Of a stretch of DNA of 64,000 nucleotides, positions 33,513 to 42,045 are shown in pieces. The DNA is taken from contig NZ_JBDIAQ010000006.1 of the NCBI RefSeq assembly GCF_039812505.1, forward strand, positions 3,776 through 67,775. Direction: 5' to 3'. A program made the position numbers and the translations under genes. Numbering within the stretch: position 1 is the first letter of the stretch; each line of letters opens with the position of its first letter. Origin of the DNA: Intrasporangium_A sp039812505. GTDB taxonomy: Bacteria > Actinomycetota > Actinomycetes > Actinomycetales > Dermatophilaceae. The notes beneath the pieces are model-generated. The model was not told the DNA's origin. It worked only from the letters and a program-made list of their open reading frames with translations, and did not search any database.

Positions 33513-35651
33513 TCACCCGAGGGCCGTGCGCACGCTCGCCTCGGGGGAGAGGTCGAGGCGTCGCAGCAGCTGGGCGTTGGCGGCCACGACGATGGTCGAG
33601 ACCGACATGAGCAGGGCCCCGACCTCCATCGGCAGGACGAACCCGACCGGGGCGAGGGCGCCCGCGGCGAGCGGTACCGCCAGCAGGTTGTAGCCCGTGG
33701 CCCACCAGAGGTTCTGCTTCATCTTCCGGTAGCCGGCCCGGGACAGCTCGATGACGGAAAGGACCGACCGCGGGTCGTCGGAGGCGAGGATCACGCCGGC
33801 AGAGGCGATGGCGACGTCGGTGCCGGCGCCGATGGCGATCCCCACGTCGGCCCGGGCGAGCGCCGGCGCGTCGTTGACGCCGTCGCCGACCATGGCCACG
33901 ATCCGTCCCTCGTGCTGCAGCTCGGCGACCCTGCTGCTCTTGTGCTCCGGCCGGACCCCGGCGAAGACCTGGTCGATGCCCAGCTCGGCGGCGACGGCGC
34001 GGGCGACCGGCTCGGCGTCTCCGGTGATCATGACCACGTGGATCCCGAGCGAGTGCAGGGCGGCGACCGCCTGCCGGGACTCCGGACGTACCTCGTCGGT
34101 CAGCACGAGGGCACCGACCACCTCCCCGTCCAGCACGACGTGCAGGACGATCGCGCCCTGCTCGGACCATCGCGAGGTCGAGCCCAAGGCGGTGGCGCCG
34201 TGCTCGGCAAGCAGGTTCGGCCCGCCGACGGCGACCGTGCGACCCTCGACCCGGGCCGTTACGCCGACGGAGGTCGAGGCACGGAAGTCGCTCGCCGTCG
34301 GGATCGGCACACCGCGTCGTTCCGCAGCGGAGACGATCGCCCTGGCGAGCGGGTGCTCACTGTCGCCCTCGGCCGCGGCCGCGAGGGCGAGCAGCCGGTC
34401 CTCACCCAGCGCCGTCGTGAGCACGTGGTGGACGACGGGCTCACCCCTGGTGAGCGTGCCGGTCTTGTCGAACAGCACGGTGTCGACCTGGCGCATCCGC
34501 TCCAGCGCCGCACGGTCCTTGACGAGCACCCCACCCCGTGCCGCCCGCTCGGTCGAGATGGACACGACGAGGGGGATCGCCAGCCCGAGCGCGTGCGGAC
34601 AGGCGATCACGAGAACGGTGATGGCGCGCACCAGCGCGCTGTCGGGCGCCCCGGCCATGCTCCATACGGCGACGGTGACGACTGCTGCCCCGAGCGCGAA
34701 CCAGAAGAGCCAGCCGGCCGCACGGTCGGCAAGCAGCTGCGCGCGGGTCGTCGAGGACTGCGCCTCGGTCACGAGCCGCCGGATTCCCGCCAGCACGGTG
34801 TCGTCCCCGACGGCACCCACGCGCACCCGCAGCGCGCTGTCGGTCGCGACGGTGCCGGCCACGACGTGGTCACCGACCTCGCGCCGCACCGGTCGCGACT
34901 CGCCGGTGACCATCGACTCGTCGACGTCTGCCGCGCCGTCGCTCACCACGCCGTCGGCCGGCACCCGGGCACCCGGCCGGACGACGACGACGTCGCCCAC
35001 GCGCAGCTCGGCCGGGGACACCGTCGTGATGGTGTCGCCGTCGACCCGCTCCGCCTCGTCGGGCAGCAGGGCGGCGAGCGAGTCGAGCGCGGAGGAGGTG
35101 CGGGCGAGCGAGCGCATCTCGAGCCAGTGCCCGAGCAGCATGATGACGATCAGCAGCGCCAGCTCCCACCAGAAGTCGAGCCCGTGGGAGAGCAGCCCCA
35201 GCGTCGCCCCCCAGGACGAGGCGAACGCGACCGTGATGGCCATCCCGATCAGCAGCATCATCCCGGGCCGGCGACCGCGCACCTCGCTGACGGCACCCGT
35301 GAGGAAGGGCCGGCCGCCCCAGACGTACATGGCCGTCCCGAGCAGCGCCGGCACCCAGTGCAGGCCGGGCACGTGGGGCAGCGAGTAGCCCACCAGGTCG
35401 GCGAACATCTCGCTGAGCAGCACGGTCGGCACGGAGACGACCAGCATGATCCAGAACAGCCGCCGGAACATCGCGACGTGGTCGCCGTGCCCCGCGTGGC
35501 CGGCGTGGTCGCCGTGCCCGGCGTGGTCACTGTGCTCCGCGTGGTGGTGGCTGACGTCCCCCTGGTGACCGGCGGGCTTGTCGTGAGTGTGCGCCGCATG
35601 ACTCCCTGTCTGCAGCAGGTGGCGCTCGTGCGTGGCCGCGTTCTTCGTCAT
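33513..35651 (-). CDS. Copper-type P1B ATPase (CopB-like) with His-rich N terminus
   Basis: The 712-aa metal pump has the phosphorylation motif DKTGTLTRG, the TGES actuator loop, the GDGVND hinge and a CPH metal-binding motif in helix 6 (VIACPHALGLAIP), the mark of the CopB (P1B-3) group that exports copper (Cu2+ or Cu+) rather than the CPC type. The first about 55 residues are rich in His (HDKPAGHQGDVSHHHAEHSD), typical of CopB. The start ATG at 35651 follows GGTGAGG; an in-frame ATG at 35663 lies too close to its G-run. A CsoR-like box lies immediately upstream. Confidence 0.92.
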   Translation of the reverse strand: MTKNAATHERHLLQTGSHAAHTHDKPAGHQGDVSHHHAEHSDHAGHGDHAGHAGHGDHVAMFRRLFWIMLVVSVPTVLLSEMFADLVGYSLPHVPGLHWVPALLGTAMYVWGGRPFLTGAVSEVRGRRPGMMLLIGMAITVAFASSWGATLGLLSHGLDFWWELALLIVIMLLGHWLEMRSLARTSSALDSLAALLPDEAERVDGDTITTVSPAELRVGDVVVVRPGARVPADGVVSDGAADVDESMVTGESRPVRREVGDHVVAGTVATDSALRVRVGAVGDDTVLAGIRRLVTEAQSSTTRAQLLADRAAGWLFWFALGAAVVTVAVWSMAGAPDSALVRAITVLVIACPHALGLAIPLVVSISTERAARGGVLVKDRAALERMRQVDTVLFDKTGTLTRGEPVVHHVLTTALGEDRLLALAAAAEGDSEHPLARAIVSAAERRGVPIPTASDFRASTSVGVTARVEGRTVAVGGPNLLAEHGATALGSTSRWSEQGAIVLHVVLDGEVVGALVLTDEVRPESRQAVAALHSLGIHVVMITGDAEPVARAVAAELGIDQVFAGVRPEHKSSRVAELQHEGRIVAMVGDGVNDAPALARADVGIAIGAGTDVAIASAGVILASDDPRSVLSVIELSRAGYRKMKQNLWWATGYNLLAVPLAAGALAPVGFVLPMEVGALLMSVSTIVVAANAQLLRRLDLSPEASVRTALG

Positions 35652-35661
35652 GTGCCTCACC

Positions 35662-35678
35662 ATACCCCCCTAAGGTAT
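35662..35678. promoter_or_regulatory. CsoR-like copper operator
   Basis: ATACC-CCCCTAA-GGTAT is an inverted repeat with a C/G-rich core, matching the pattern of CsoR copper-repressor sites (ATACCC...GGGTAT). It lies 11 bp upstream of the ATPase start. No csoR gene is in the window. Confidence 0.6.
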
Positions 35679-35703
35679 ATGAGACAAGACAGCGCAGACT
35701 TCT

Positions 35704-35780
35704 TTATCGACAGGCAGCCTTCCCCATCGAGCGTGCACGAATCCCCATCGAGCGTGCACGAATCCCGATCGACAGTGCAC
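35704..35780. repeat. 21-bp repeat family, cluster 2 (4 units)
   Basis: Units begin at 35704 (20 bp, degenerate), 35724, 35745 and 35766 (truncated). The two central units are identical: CCATCGAGCGTGCACGAATC plus C. The last reads CGATCGACAGTGCAC. Each has the GTGCAC palindrome. The cluster lies between the ATPase promoter and the hydrolase gene. Confidence 0.8.
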
Positions 35781-35835
35781 TGCTGCGCACTCGGCCAGGC
35801 GGACAACGTCGTCGCCCAGAGGCTAGGGTGCGCCA

Positions 35836-36516
35836 ATGGACCTCCTTCTCATAGCAGGGCTCTGGCTGGATGCCTCCGCCTGGGACGCGGTGGTGCCCGA
35901 GCTGGAGAAGCGCGGGCACCACGCCATACCGGTGACTCTTCCCGGCCAGGGGGACGGACGTGACACGGCCACCCTGGACGACCAGATCGAGGCGGTCCTG
36001 GCTGCCGTCGACGCAGCCGAGCGCCCGTTCGTCGTCGGCCATTCGGCCGCCGCCACACTGGCCTGGTTGGCCGGGGACCGGCGGCCCGACCGGGTGCACG
36101 GTCTGGCGCTGATCGGCGGGTTCCCTTCCGCGCCGGGGGAGGCCTACGCGGACTTCTTCCCCACCGCCGACGGCGCCATGCCGTTCCCGGGCTGGGAGCC
36201 GTTCGACGGCCCGGACTCCGCGGACCTCGACGAGGCGGGCCGGGCAGCCATCGCCGAGCGGGCCCTTGCCGTCCCCGAGGGTGTCGCGAAGGGGACCGTC
36301 CACTACCTCGACGATCGGCGGTATGCCGTCCCCGTCGTCCTCGTGTGCCCGGAGTTCTCGCCGGAGCAGGCGAAGGAGTGGCTCGAGGCCGGAGAGCTGC
36401 CCGAGCTGGCCAGGGCCCACCACCTCGAGTACGCCGACATCGACTCGGGCCACTGGCCGATGTTCACCAAGCCGGCCGAGCTCGCCGGCCTCCTCGCCGC
36501 TGTCGCCCACCCCTGA
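35836..36516 (+). CDS. Alpha/beta hydrolase (RsbQ/esterase-like)
   Basis: The 226-aa protein starts MDLLLIAGLWLDASAWDAV, a form of the HGxxxxxxxW oxyanion segment, and has the nucleophile elbow VVGHSAAATLAW. A C-terminal SGHWPMFTKPAEL segment supplies the His. It is a compact hydrolase of unknown substrate. It is bracketed on both sides by clusters of 21-bp repeats; the first repeat of the downstream cluster begins at its TGA stop. Confidence 0.88.
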   Translation: MDLLLIAGLWLDASAWDAVVPELEKRGHHAIPVTLPGQGDGRDTATLDDQIEAVLAAVDAAERPFVVGHSAAATLAWLAGDRRPDRVHGLALIGGFPSAPGEAYADFFPTADGAMPFPGWEPFDGPDSADLDEAGRAAIAERALAVPEGVAKGTVHYLDDRRYAVPVVLVCPEFSPEQAKEWLEAGELPELARAHHLEYADIDSGHWPMFTKPAELAGLLAAVAHP

Positions 36517-36591
36517 TCGACAGTGCACCATTCCTGATCGACAGTGCACCATTCCCCGTCGAGCGTGCACCAATCCCGATCGACAGTGCAG
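36514..36591. repeat. 21-bp repeat family, cluster 3 (4 units)
   Basis: Units begin at 36514, 36535, 36556 and 36577 (truncated), with exact 21-bp spacing. The first two are identical (TGATCGACAGTGCACCATTC plus C), the third is of the GAGCGTGCACC type, and the last reads CGATCGACAGTGCAG. The first unit overlaps the hydrolase stop codon. Clusters 2 and 3 thus flank one gene. Confidence 0.8.
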
Positions 36592-36640
36592 CAGCGACTC
36601 CGGAACGCGACGGTGTCCTCGACCGACCTACCATGTGACG

Positions 36641-36955
36641 ATGGGGACCTCGAAGTGGTCGATCCGCTCGACGGACTCGGTCCTGTCCATCGGGAGCACC
36701 GGCTCGATCCTGTCGATCGGCAGCATCGGGTCGGTCCTGTCGGTCGGTAGCGTCGGGTCGTTCGCCTCGCTGTTGTCAGTGGGCTCGTCGATGAGCATGC
36801 TCTCGTTGCTCTCGAACCAGTCGCGCGGCTCGGTCATGTCGCACCAGAGCGACTGGTCGCTGACCTCGACCCAGTCCCGGTTCCGGATTGCCGGATACCG
36901 GAGCCAGGGGACACGGCCATCGTGGTGGCCGGGTAGGAATCATCCGAACGGATGA
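36641..36955 (+). CDS. Ser-X-X triplet-repeat protein, predicted solenoid
   Basis: The 104-aa frame contains about 25 uninterrupted tripeptides beginning with Ser (residues about 7-81), with a 9-residue super-period such as SVLSIGSTG and SILSIGSIG. Hydrophobic and Gly residues fill the other positions, which suggests a small triangular beta-solenoid with Ser ladders. Third codon positions are mostly G/C through the repeat and degrade after about residue 82, so the C-terminal tail may be out of frame or unconstrained. No signal peptide and no clear ribosome site are seen. A frame on the other strand (36628-36837) is also open because of the repeat. Function unknown. Confidence 0.62.
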   Translation: MGTSKWSIRSTDSVLSIGSTGSILSIGSIGSVLSVGSVGSFASLLSVGSSMSMLSLLSNQSRGSVMSHQSDWSLTSTQSRFRIAGYRSQGTRPSWWPGRNHPNG

Positions 36956-37050
36956 TGTCCGGCGGTGGGGACGGACGCCGCATCTTCCTAGCGTGGGACA
37001 CGGCACCCGACCGGTGCCGGTCCCACCACCAGAAGAAGGCATCCCGGCTC

Positions 37051-39225
37051 ATGACCACCCCACTCCTGCAACGTGATTCCTCTCGCGTAGCGCATGCTCT
37101 GACAAGCCGGCGCGGCGCCTGGCTGACCCTCGTCATCGGGGTCCTGCTCGCCCTGGGCGTCATCGGGGCCCTGCAGGGCACGAGCGCACCGGCGGGCAGC
37201 GACGCCGCGCCGGTCGCCTCGGAGTCGACCCGGGCCGCCCGGCTCGCCGAGCAGTTCCCCGACAGCGACCTGCAGCCGGTGCTCGTCGTCGCCTCCCGCC
37301 AGGACGGCAGCGCCCTCACCGCCACCGACCTGGCCCGGCTCACGGACCTCGCGGCGCGGCTCGAGATGACCTCGGGCCGAGAGCCCTCGCCACCGAGCGA
37401 GTCCACCGACCACAAGGCGGCCGTCATCCAGGTGCCGGTCCGGGTCGGGCCGGACAACACGGCCAACGCCGACACGGTCAGGCAGCTGCGGGACACGATC
37501 GCGGCGCATGCCCCCGACGACCTCACCGTCCAGGTCACCGGCGGAGTCGCCTTCGGCGCGGACATCGCCTCGGCCTTCGACGGGGCCGATGTCACCCTGC
37601 TGCTCGTGACGATCGCCATCGTCGCGCTCCTGCTGCTGCTCACCTACCGCTCGCCGGTCCTCTTCCTCGTCCCGCTCACGGTCGTCGGCCTTGCCGACCA
37701 GGTCGCCGCAGTCGTGACGAAGGGGCTCGGGCAGGCCTTCGACCTCCAGTTCGACGCGGGCGTCGTCAGCGTGCTCGTCTTCGGCGCAGGGACCAACTAC
37801 GCGCTGCTGCTCATCTCCCGCTACCGGGAGCACCTGCGCCACACCGCCGACCACCGGGCCGCGCTCGCGGACGCCTGGCGGGCCACCGTGCCGGCCGTCG
37901 CCGCGAGCAACCTCACCGTCGTGCTCGCCCTGCTCTCGCTCGTGCTCGCCGTGATCCCGGGCACCCGCGGTCTCGGGATCGCCGGTGCGGTAGGACTGCT
38001 CATCGCGGCGGTCGCCGTGCTCACCCTGCTGCCGGCCGCCCTCTCGCTGACCGGCCGTTGGGTCTTCTGGCCGTTCGTCCCCGCCACCGAGCCGTCGGAC
38101 GCGCCGTCGGCGGGGGGCCGGAACGGGCAGGCCGTGGGCTCGCGACGGCACGCGGCCGACGGGCCGTCCAACCCGTGGGAGCGGATCGCCCGCCGGGTGA
38201 CCCGCCGGCCGGTCGCCGTCCTGCTCACCTGCGTCGCGCTCCTCGCGGTCATGGCGGCCGGCCTGCTCGACACCAAGGTCGGCCTCGACCAGGCCGACCG
38301 GTTCCGGGTGCCCTCCGAGTCCGCGGCCGGCCTCGAGGTGCTCGCCGAGCACTTCCCGGCGGGGGAGGCCGCGCCGATCACCGTCATCGCCGCCGCCGAC
38401 CGGATCGACGCCGTCGCGACCGCGGCGGCGCATGTCAAGGGTGTCGAGTCGGTCCACCCGGCCGGGACGACCAGCGGGACCGACCCGCTGGCCAGGCTCG
38501 TCCTCACCGGCGAGCCGGCCCCGGGCACGGATGCCGCCCTCGACCTCGTGCGCGGCGTCCGGGCCGCGGTGCACGCGGTCCCCGACGCGGATGCGGTCGT
38601 CGGCGGCCAGCCTGCGGTCGACCTCGACGCCCGGGACGGCAACCACCGCGACCTGCTCGTCGTCGCGCCCCTCATTCTCGCGATCGCCGCTCTCGTCCTG
38701 TTCGGGCTGCTCCGCTCGGTCGTCGCGCCGATCGTGCTGCTCGTCACGAACCTCGCGAGCGCGCTGGCCGCCATCGGTGCCGGCTCCTGGCTGGCTCGCC
38801 GGCTGTTCGACGCGCCCGCCCTCGACCTGCAGGTCCCGCTCTTCGCGTTCCTGTTCCTCGTCGCGCTCGGCATCGACTACACGATCTTCCTCGTCCACCG
38901 AGCCCACAGCGAGGCGGCCACGCACGGGACCCGCGAGGGCGTCGTCCGCGCGGTCGCGAGCACGGGTGGGGTCATCACCAGCGCCGGCGTGGTGCTCGCC
39001 GCCGTCTTCGCGGCCCTCGGCGTGCTGCCCCTCGTCACGCTCGGACAGCTCGGGCTGATCGTCGGGCTGGGCGTGCTCGTCGACACCCTCCTCGTGCGCA
39101 CCGTCGTCGTCCCGGCCCTCTTTGCTCTCCTCGGCGACCGCATCTGGTGGCCGTCGCGGCCGGCAGCCGCTCCGGCCCAGCATCTGCCCGCTGTGCGTGA
39201 GACCGCTGTCAGCACCCTCCAGTAG
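37051..39225 (+). CDS. MMPL/RND-family membrane transporter
   Basis: The 724-aa protein has two halves, each with one helix, a large external domain and a five-helix bundle. MMPL hallmarks are FGAGTNYALLLISRYREHLR in the first half and LGIDYTIFLVHRAHSEA in the second. Such transporters move lipids, lipid-like molecules or drugs across the membrane by proton coupling. The start ATG at 37051 follows AAGAAGG; upstream in-frame ATGs add unsupported residues. It lies 10 bp before a sensor kinase gene, so transporter and two-component system form one operon. Confidence 0.92.
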   Translation: MTTPLLQRDSSRVAHALTSRRGAWLTLVIGVLLALGVIGALQGTSAPAGSDAAPVASESTRAARLAEQFPDSDLQPVLVVASRQDGSALTATDLARLTDLAARLEMTSGREPSPPSESTDHKAAVIQVPVRVGPDNTANADTVRQLRDTIAAHAPDDLTVQVTGGVAFGADIASAFDGADVTLLLVTIAIVALLLLLTYRSPVLFLVPLTVVGLADQVAAVVTKGLGQAFDLQFDAGVVSVLVFGAGTNYALLLISRYREHLRHTADHRAALADAWRATVPAVAASNLTVVLALLSLVLAVIPGTRGLGIAGAVGLLIAAVAVLTLLPAALSLTGRWVFWPFVPATEPSDAPSAGGRNGQAVGSRRHAADGPSNPWERIARRVTRRPVAVLLTCVALLAVMAAGLLDTKVGLDQADRFRVPSESAAGLEVLAEHFPAGEAAPITVIAAADRIDAVATAAAHVKGVESVHPAGTTSGTDPLARLVLTGEPAPGTDAALDLVRGVRAAVHAVPDADAVVGGQPAVDLDARDGNHRDLLVVAPLILAIAALVLFGLLRSVVAPIVLLVTNLASALAAIGAGSWLARRLFDAPALDLQVPLFAFLFLVALGIDYTIFLVHRAHSEAATHGTREGVVRAVASTGGVITSAGVVLAAVFAALGVLPLVTLGQLGLIVGLGVLVDTLLVRTVVVPALFALLGDRIWWPSRPAAAPAQHLPAVRETAVSTLQ

Positions 39226-39235
39226 CGTCGGGCGC

Positions 39236-40501
39236 ATGACGACCACGCCGGCTGACGCGCCGCTCGGGGCCCATCCGAGCGGCGCGTCGACCGTGGCCCC
39301 GATCGTCCGTACGTTGAGGCTCGTGCAGCACGCCGTCCTGCTCACCCTCGTGGCGGTCAGCGTCGGGCGTGGTCGTCTCGACGGTGCCGACCCGTGGCTG
39401 CTCGGTGGCGGCGCGCTCGCGCTCCTGCTCTGGTATGCCGCCGGGCTGCCGCCCAGCCGCCGCGTCCTCGGGTTGCGCGTCCCGAGCCGCTGGTGGCTGG
39501 CCGGGCTGGTCCTGATCTGGCTGCTGCTCGTGCTCGTCACGCGTGAGTCCGTCTGGGTCGCCTTCTCCCTGTGGCTCCTGATCGGCTACTTCCTCCCGCT
39601 GCGTGAGGCGCTGGCCGGGGCGCTCGTCGTGCTGGCCGCAGTCCTGCTCTCGCCGCTGCGCGATGGGGGCGGGCTGGCCGTGGCGGACATCCTCGGGCCG
39701 GTCATCGGTGCCGTCGTCGCCCTCGCCATCTCCCGCGGACAGCAACAGCTCGTCCGGGTGGCGATCGAGCGCCAACGCCTCGTCGAGTCGCTGATCCGGG
39801 CCCAGCAGGAGGCCGCGGTGCTGCACGACGAGCTCGCCGCCGAGCAGCGCAGCTCCGGCATCCTCGCCGAGCGCACCCGACTGTCCCGCGACATCCACGA
39901 CACCCTGGCCCAGGGCTTCTCCTCGATCCTCCTGCTGGCCCGGGCCGGCCAGGCCCACACCGACCCCGAGCGCCTGCACGACCTGCTCGGACAGATCGAG
40001 TCGAGCGCGGTGGCCAACCTGACCGAGGCCCGGCGCGTCGTCGGGGCCCTCGCCCCCGAGGACCTCGAGAGCCGCGGTCTCCCGGCCGCCCTGCGCCGGC
40101 AGGTCGACGCGCTGAGCGAGGTGAGCGGCATACCCACCGAGCTGCACGTCGACGGTGACCTGACCGCGCTGCCCACCGCGACCGAGGTGGCCCTGCTGCG
40201 CACGGCACAGGGCGCCCTCGCCAACGTGCGCCGGCATGCGGACGCGCGCCGGGTGGTGGTCACGCTCACCGACGCGGGTGAGGCCGTGCGTCTCGACATC
40301 GTCGACGACGGGCGGGGCTTCGACGCCGCGGGGTGGGCCGCCCGGGCCGCCTCGCCGGTCGACGGGGGCTACGGCCTACGCGCGATGAGGTCCCGACTGC
40401 GGGAGCTGGGCGGTGAGCTGCAGGTCGAGTCGCAGCCCGGTGAGGGCACCGCGCTGTCCGCCCAGCTGCCCCTGGGCTTCGCCGTCGAGGAGGGCGCGTG
40501 A
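39236..40501 (+). CDS. Sensor histidine kinase, NarL-type (HisKA_3)
   Basis: The 421-aa protein has about six N-terminal hydrophobic segments (residues 25-175), a short coiled-coil linker, the HisKA_3 dimerisation/phosphoacceptor region (RLSRDIHDTLAQGFSSILLL with the His) and a C-terminal ATPase domain (DIVDDGRGFDAAG, GGYGLRAMRSRL). It overlaps the response regulator start by GTGA. It probably senses membrane or envelope conditions and controls the linked MMPL transporter. Confidence 0.92.
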   Translation: MTTTPADAPLGAHPSGASTVAPIVRTLRLVQHAVLLTLVAVSVGRGRLDGADPWLLGGGALALLLWYAAGLPPSRRVLGLRVPSRWWLAGLVLIWLLLVLVTRESVWVAFSLWLLIGYFLPLREALAGALVVLAAVLLSPLRDGGGLAVADILGPVIGAVVALAISRGQQQLVRVAIERQRLVESLIRAQQEAAVLHDELAAEQRSSGILAERTRLSRDIHDTLAQGFSSILLLARAGQAHTDPERLHDLLGQIESSAVANLTEARRVVGALAPEDLESRGLPAALRRQVDALSEVSGIPTELHVDGDLTALPTATEVALLRTAQGALANVRRHADARRVVVTLTDAGEAVRLDIVDDGRGFDAAGWAARAASPVDGGYGLRAMRSRLRELGGELQVESQPGEGTALSAQLPLGFAVEEGA

Positions 40502-41121
40502 GCGTCCGGGTCGTCATCGTCGACGACCATCCGGTGGTCCGCTCCGGCCTGCACGCCCTGCTCGCCGCCCAGCCGGCCCTCGAGATCGTCGGCCAGGCCG
40601 GCTCCGGCGCCGAGGCCCTCGACGTCGTCGCCAGGACCGCGCCGGACGTCGTGCTGTGCGACCTGCGCCTGGGGGAGGGGATGGACGGCGTCGAGGTGAC
40701 CAGGACGCTTCGCAACCGGTCCGGGGCCCCCGCGGTGGTCATCCTGACGACCTACGACCACGACGGAGACATCGTCCGGGCCGTCGAGGCCGGTGCGGCG
40801 GGCTACCTCCTCAAGGATGCCACCGCCGACGAGATCGCGGTCGCCGCTCGCGCGGCCGCCCGCGGTGAGGACGTCCTCGGCCCGGCGCTCACCGAGCGGG
40901 TGGTCGGCGCGATGCGCACCCGGCGTGCCGAGCTCAGCCCGCGCGAACGCGAGATCCTCGGGCTGCTCGCGGAAGGCCTGTCCAACCGGCAGATCGCCCG
41001 TCGGGCCTTTCTCAGCGAGGCCACCGTCAAGACCCACCTGGCCCACGTCTACGCCAAGCTCGACGTCGACGGGCGCACCGCCGCGGTCGCGCGAGCGCGC
41101 TCCGCGGGCCTGCTGCCCTGA
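40498..41121 (+). CDS. Response regulator, NarL/LuxR type
   Basis: The 207-aa protein has a receiver domain (VIVDDHPVVRSGL, phosphoacceptor Asp in VVLCDLRLGEG, Lys in GYLLKDATADE) and a LuxR DNA-binding domain (LSPREREILGLLAEGLSNRQIARRAFLSEATVKTHL). The GTG start overlaps the kinase stop. It is the partner of the kinase at 39236. Confidence 0.95.
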   Translation: MSVRVVIVDDHPVVRSGLHALLAAQPALEIVGQAGSGAEALDVVARTAPDVVLCDLRLGEGMDGVEVTRTLRNRSGAPAVVILTTYDHDGDIVRAVEAGAAGYLLKDATADEIAVAARAAARGEDVLGPALTERVVGAMRTRRAELSPREREILGLLAEGLSNRQIARRAFLSEATVKTHLAHVYAKLDVDGRTAAVARARSAGLLP

Positions 41122-41141
41122 GCCGCGCGACACCACGGAAG

Positions 41142-41160
41142 CGACCGCTCGCCGCGGTCG
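41142..41160. terminator. Hairpin between convergent response regulator and TetR genes
   Basis: CGACCGC-TCGCC-GCGGTCG forms a 7-bp GC stem 20 bp after the response-regulator stop and 30 bp before the convergent TetR gene end. It may terminate both transcripts; no U-run. Confidence 0.4.
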
Positions 41161-41189
41161 GCCGTGCGTGCGGTGCCGCTCGGGGCTGT

Positions 41190-41846
41190 TCAGTGGGCCA
41201 GCAGGGCTGCGGAGAGGGTGGTGGCCACCCACTGCTCGTACCGGTCGAGGGTGTACCGCGCCGTGCCGACCAGCAGCTCGTAGGTCTCGGGGCTGGCGAT
41301 CGCCCAGGCCGTGTCCGTCGCCGTGTCGGGGGTCAGCCCCGCCCGGAGGGACGTGGCCGGCACCCGTCGGAGGAACTCGGCGAACGTCTGGTGCCGCAGG
41401 TGCTGCAGCGTCTGCCAGTCGGCCGCGATCTCGGGGTCGGAGGCGGCCGCGTCCCGGTACAGCCGCCAGCCGAGCGCGGCGCGTTCGGCGAGGCCGCGGT
41501 AGAGGTGGGCGAACTGTCGGACCGTGGCCCGGGCGTCCGGGGCGCCTCCGTCCAGCGCGTGTGCGAGCAGGTGCGGAAGCTCGTCGGCGTAGGGCCGGTC
41601 CGGGTCGCCCGACAGCGCGGCGTCCAGGTGGGCCCGCAGCAGCGCTCGTTTGCTGCCCCAGGCCAGGTACAGGGTCTGCACGGTGACGCCGGCCCGCGCC
41701 GCGATGCGGCTGACGGTGGCGGCGTGGTAGCCGCGCTCGGCGAACTCCGTGCCGGCCGCCGTCAGCAACCGGCGCCGCGTCTCTGCACGGGAGGCGGCAC
41801 CGGCCTCCCGGTGGCGGGTGGTGTTGCGGGTGGCGGGCTCGGGCAT
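41190..41846 (-). CDS. TetR-family transcriptional regulator
   Basis: The 218-aa protein has the N-terminal TetR helix-turn-helix (RRLLTAAGTEFAERGYHAATVSRIAARAGVTVQTLYLAWGSKRALL) and a helical ligand-binding domain. It is divergent from a CocE-type hydrolase gene; the intervening 199 bp hold a perfect 6-3-6 palindrome that is a likely operator. Confidence 0.92.
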   Translation of the reverse strand: MPEPATRNTTRHREAGAASRAETRRRLLTAAGTEFAERGYHAATVSRIAARAGVTVQTLYLAWGSKRALLRAHLDAALSGDPDRPYADELPHLLAHALDGGAPDARATVRQFAHLYRGLAERAALGWRLYRDAAASDPEIAADWQTLQHLRHQTFAEFLRRVPATSLRAGLTPDTATDTAWAIASPETYELLVGTARYTLDRYEQWVATTLSAALLAH

Positions 41847-41889
41847 GGACAGATCCTAGCGGAAGGTTTAGAGTGGCGATCAAATGGAG

Positions 41890-41904
41890 TTGAGTATGAC
41901 TCAA
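41890..41904. promoter_or_regulatory. Candidate TetR operator TTGAGT-ATG-ACTCAA
   Basis: A perfect 6-3-6 inverted repeat lies 44 bp upstream of the TetR start and 142 bp upstream of the hydrolase start. It is the best candidate site for autoregulation and for control of the hydrolase/oxidoreductase operon. Confidence 0.55.
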
Positions 41905-41911
41905 GTAAGCG

Positions 41912-41956
41912 GTCAGCAAGTAGACAGTCAGCAAGTAGGCAGTCGGGTAGACGGTC
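41912..41956. repeat. 15-bp tandem repeat (about 3 units)
   Basis: GTCAGCAAGTAGACA (41912-41926), GTCAGCAAGTAGGCA (41927-41941) and a degenerate third unit (from 41942, GTCGGGTAGACG) lie right after the putative TetR operator. They could be extra regulator sites or a short slippage array. Confidence 0.55.
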
Positions 41957-42045
41957 CACCTCGCCGGCCAGGTCCAGAAGCACCGAGCAGGCCTGCCCGA
42001 GCAGTGCTGTCCCAGTGGTCGTCTTCACGTATCCGGAGGTGTCTC

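Noticed and set aside
35704..36591. CRISPR array from the regularly spaced 21-bp repeats
   Set aside because: There are no spacers between units, the units touch, and no cas gene is in the window.
36628..36837. Minus-strand open frame of 70 aa over the Ser-X-X gene
   Set aside because: The repeat opens both strands. Third codon positions are far richer in G/C in the plus frame, and the minus frame has no ribosome site. It stays open mostly because of the repeat. Not fully excluded.
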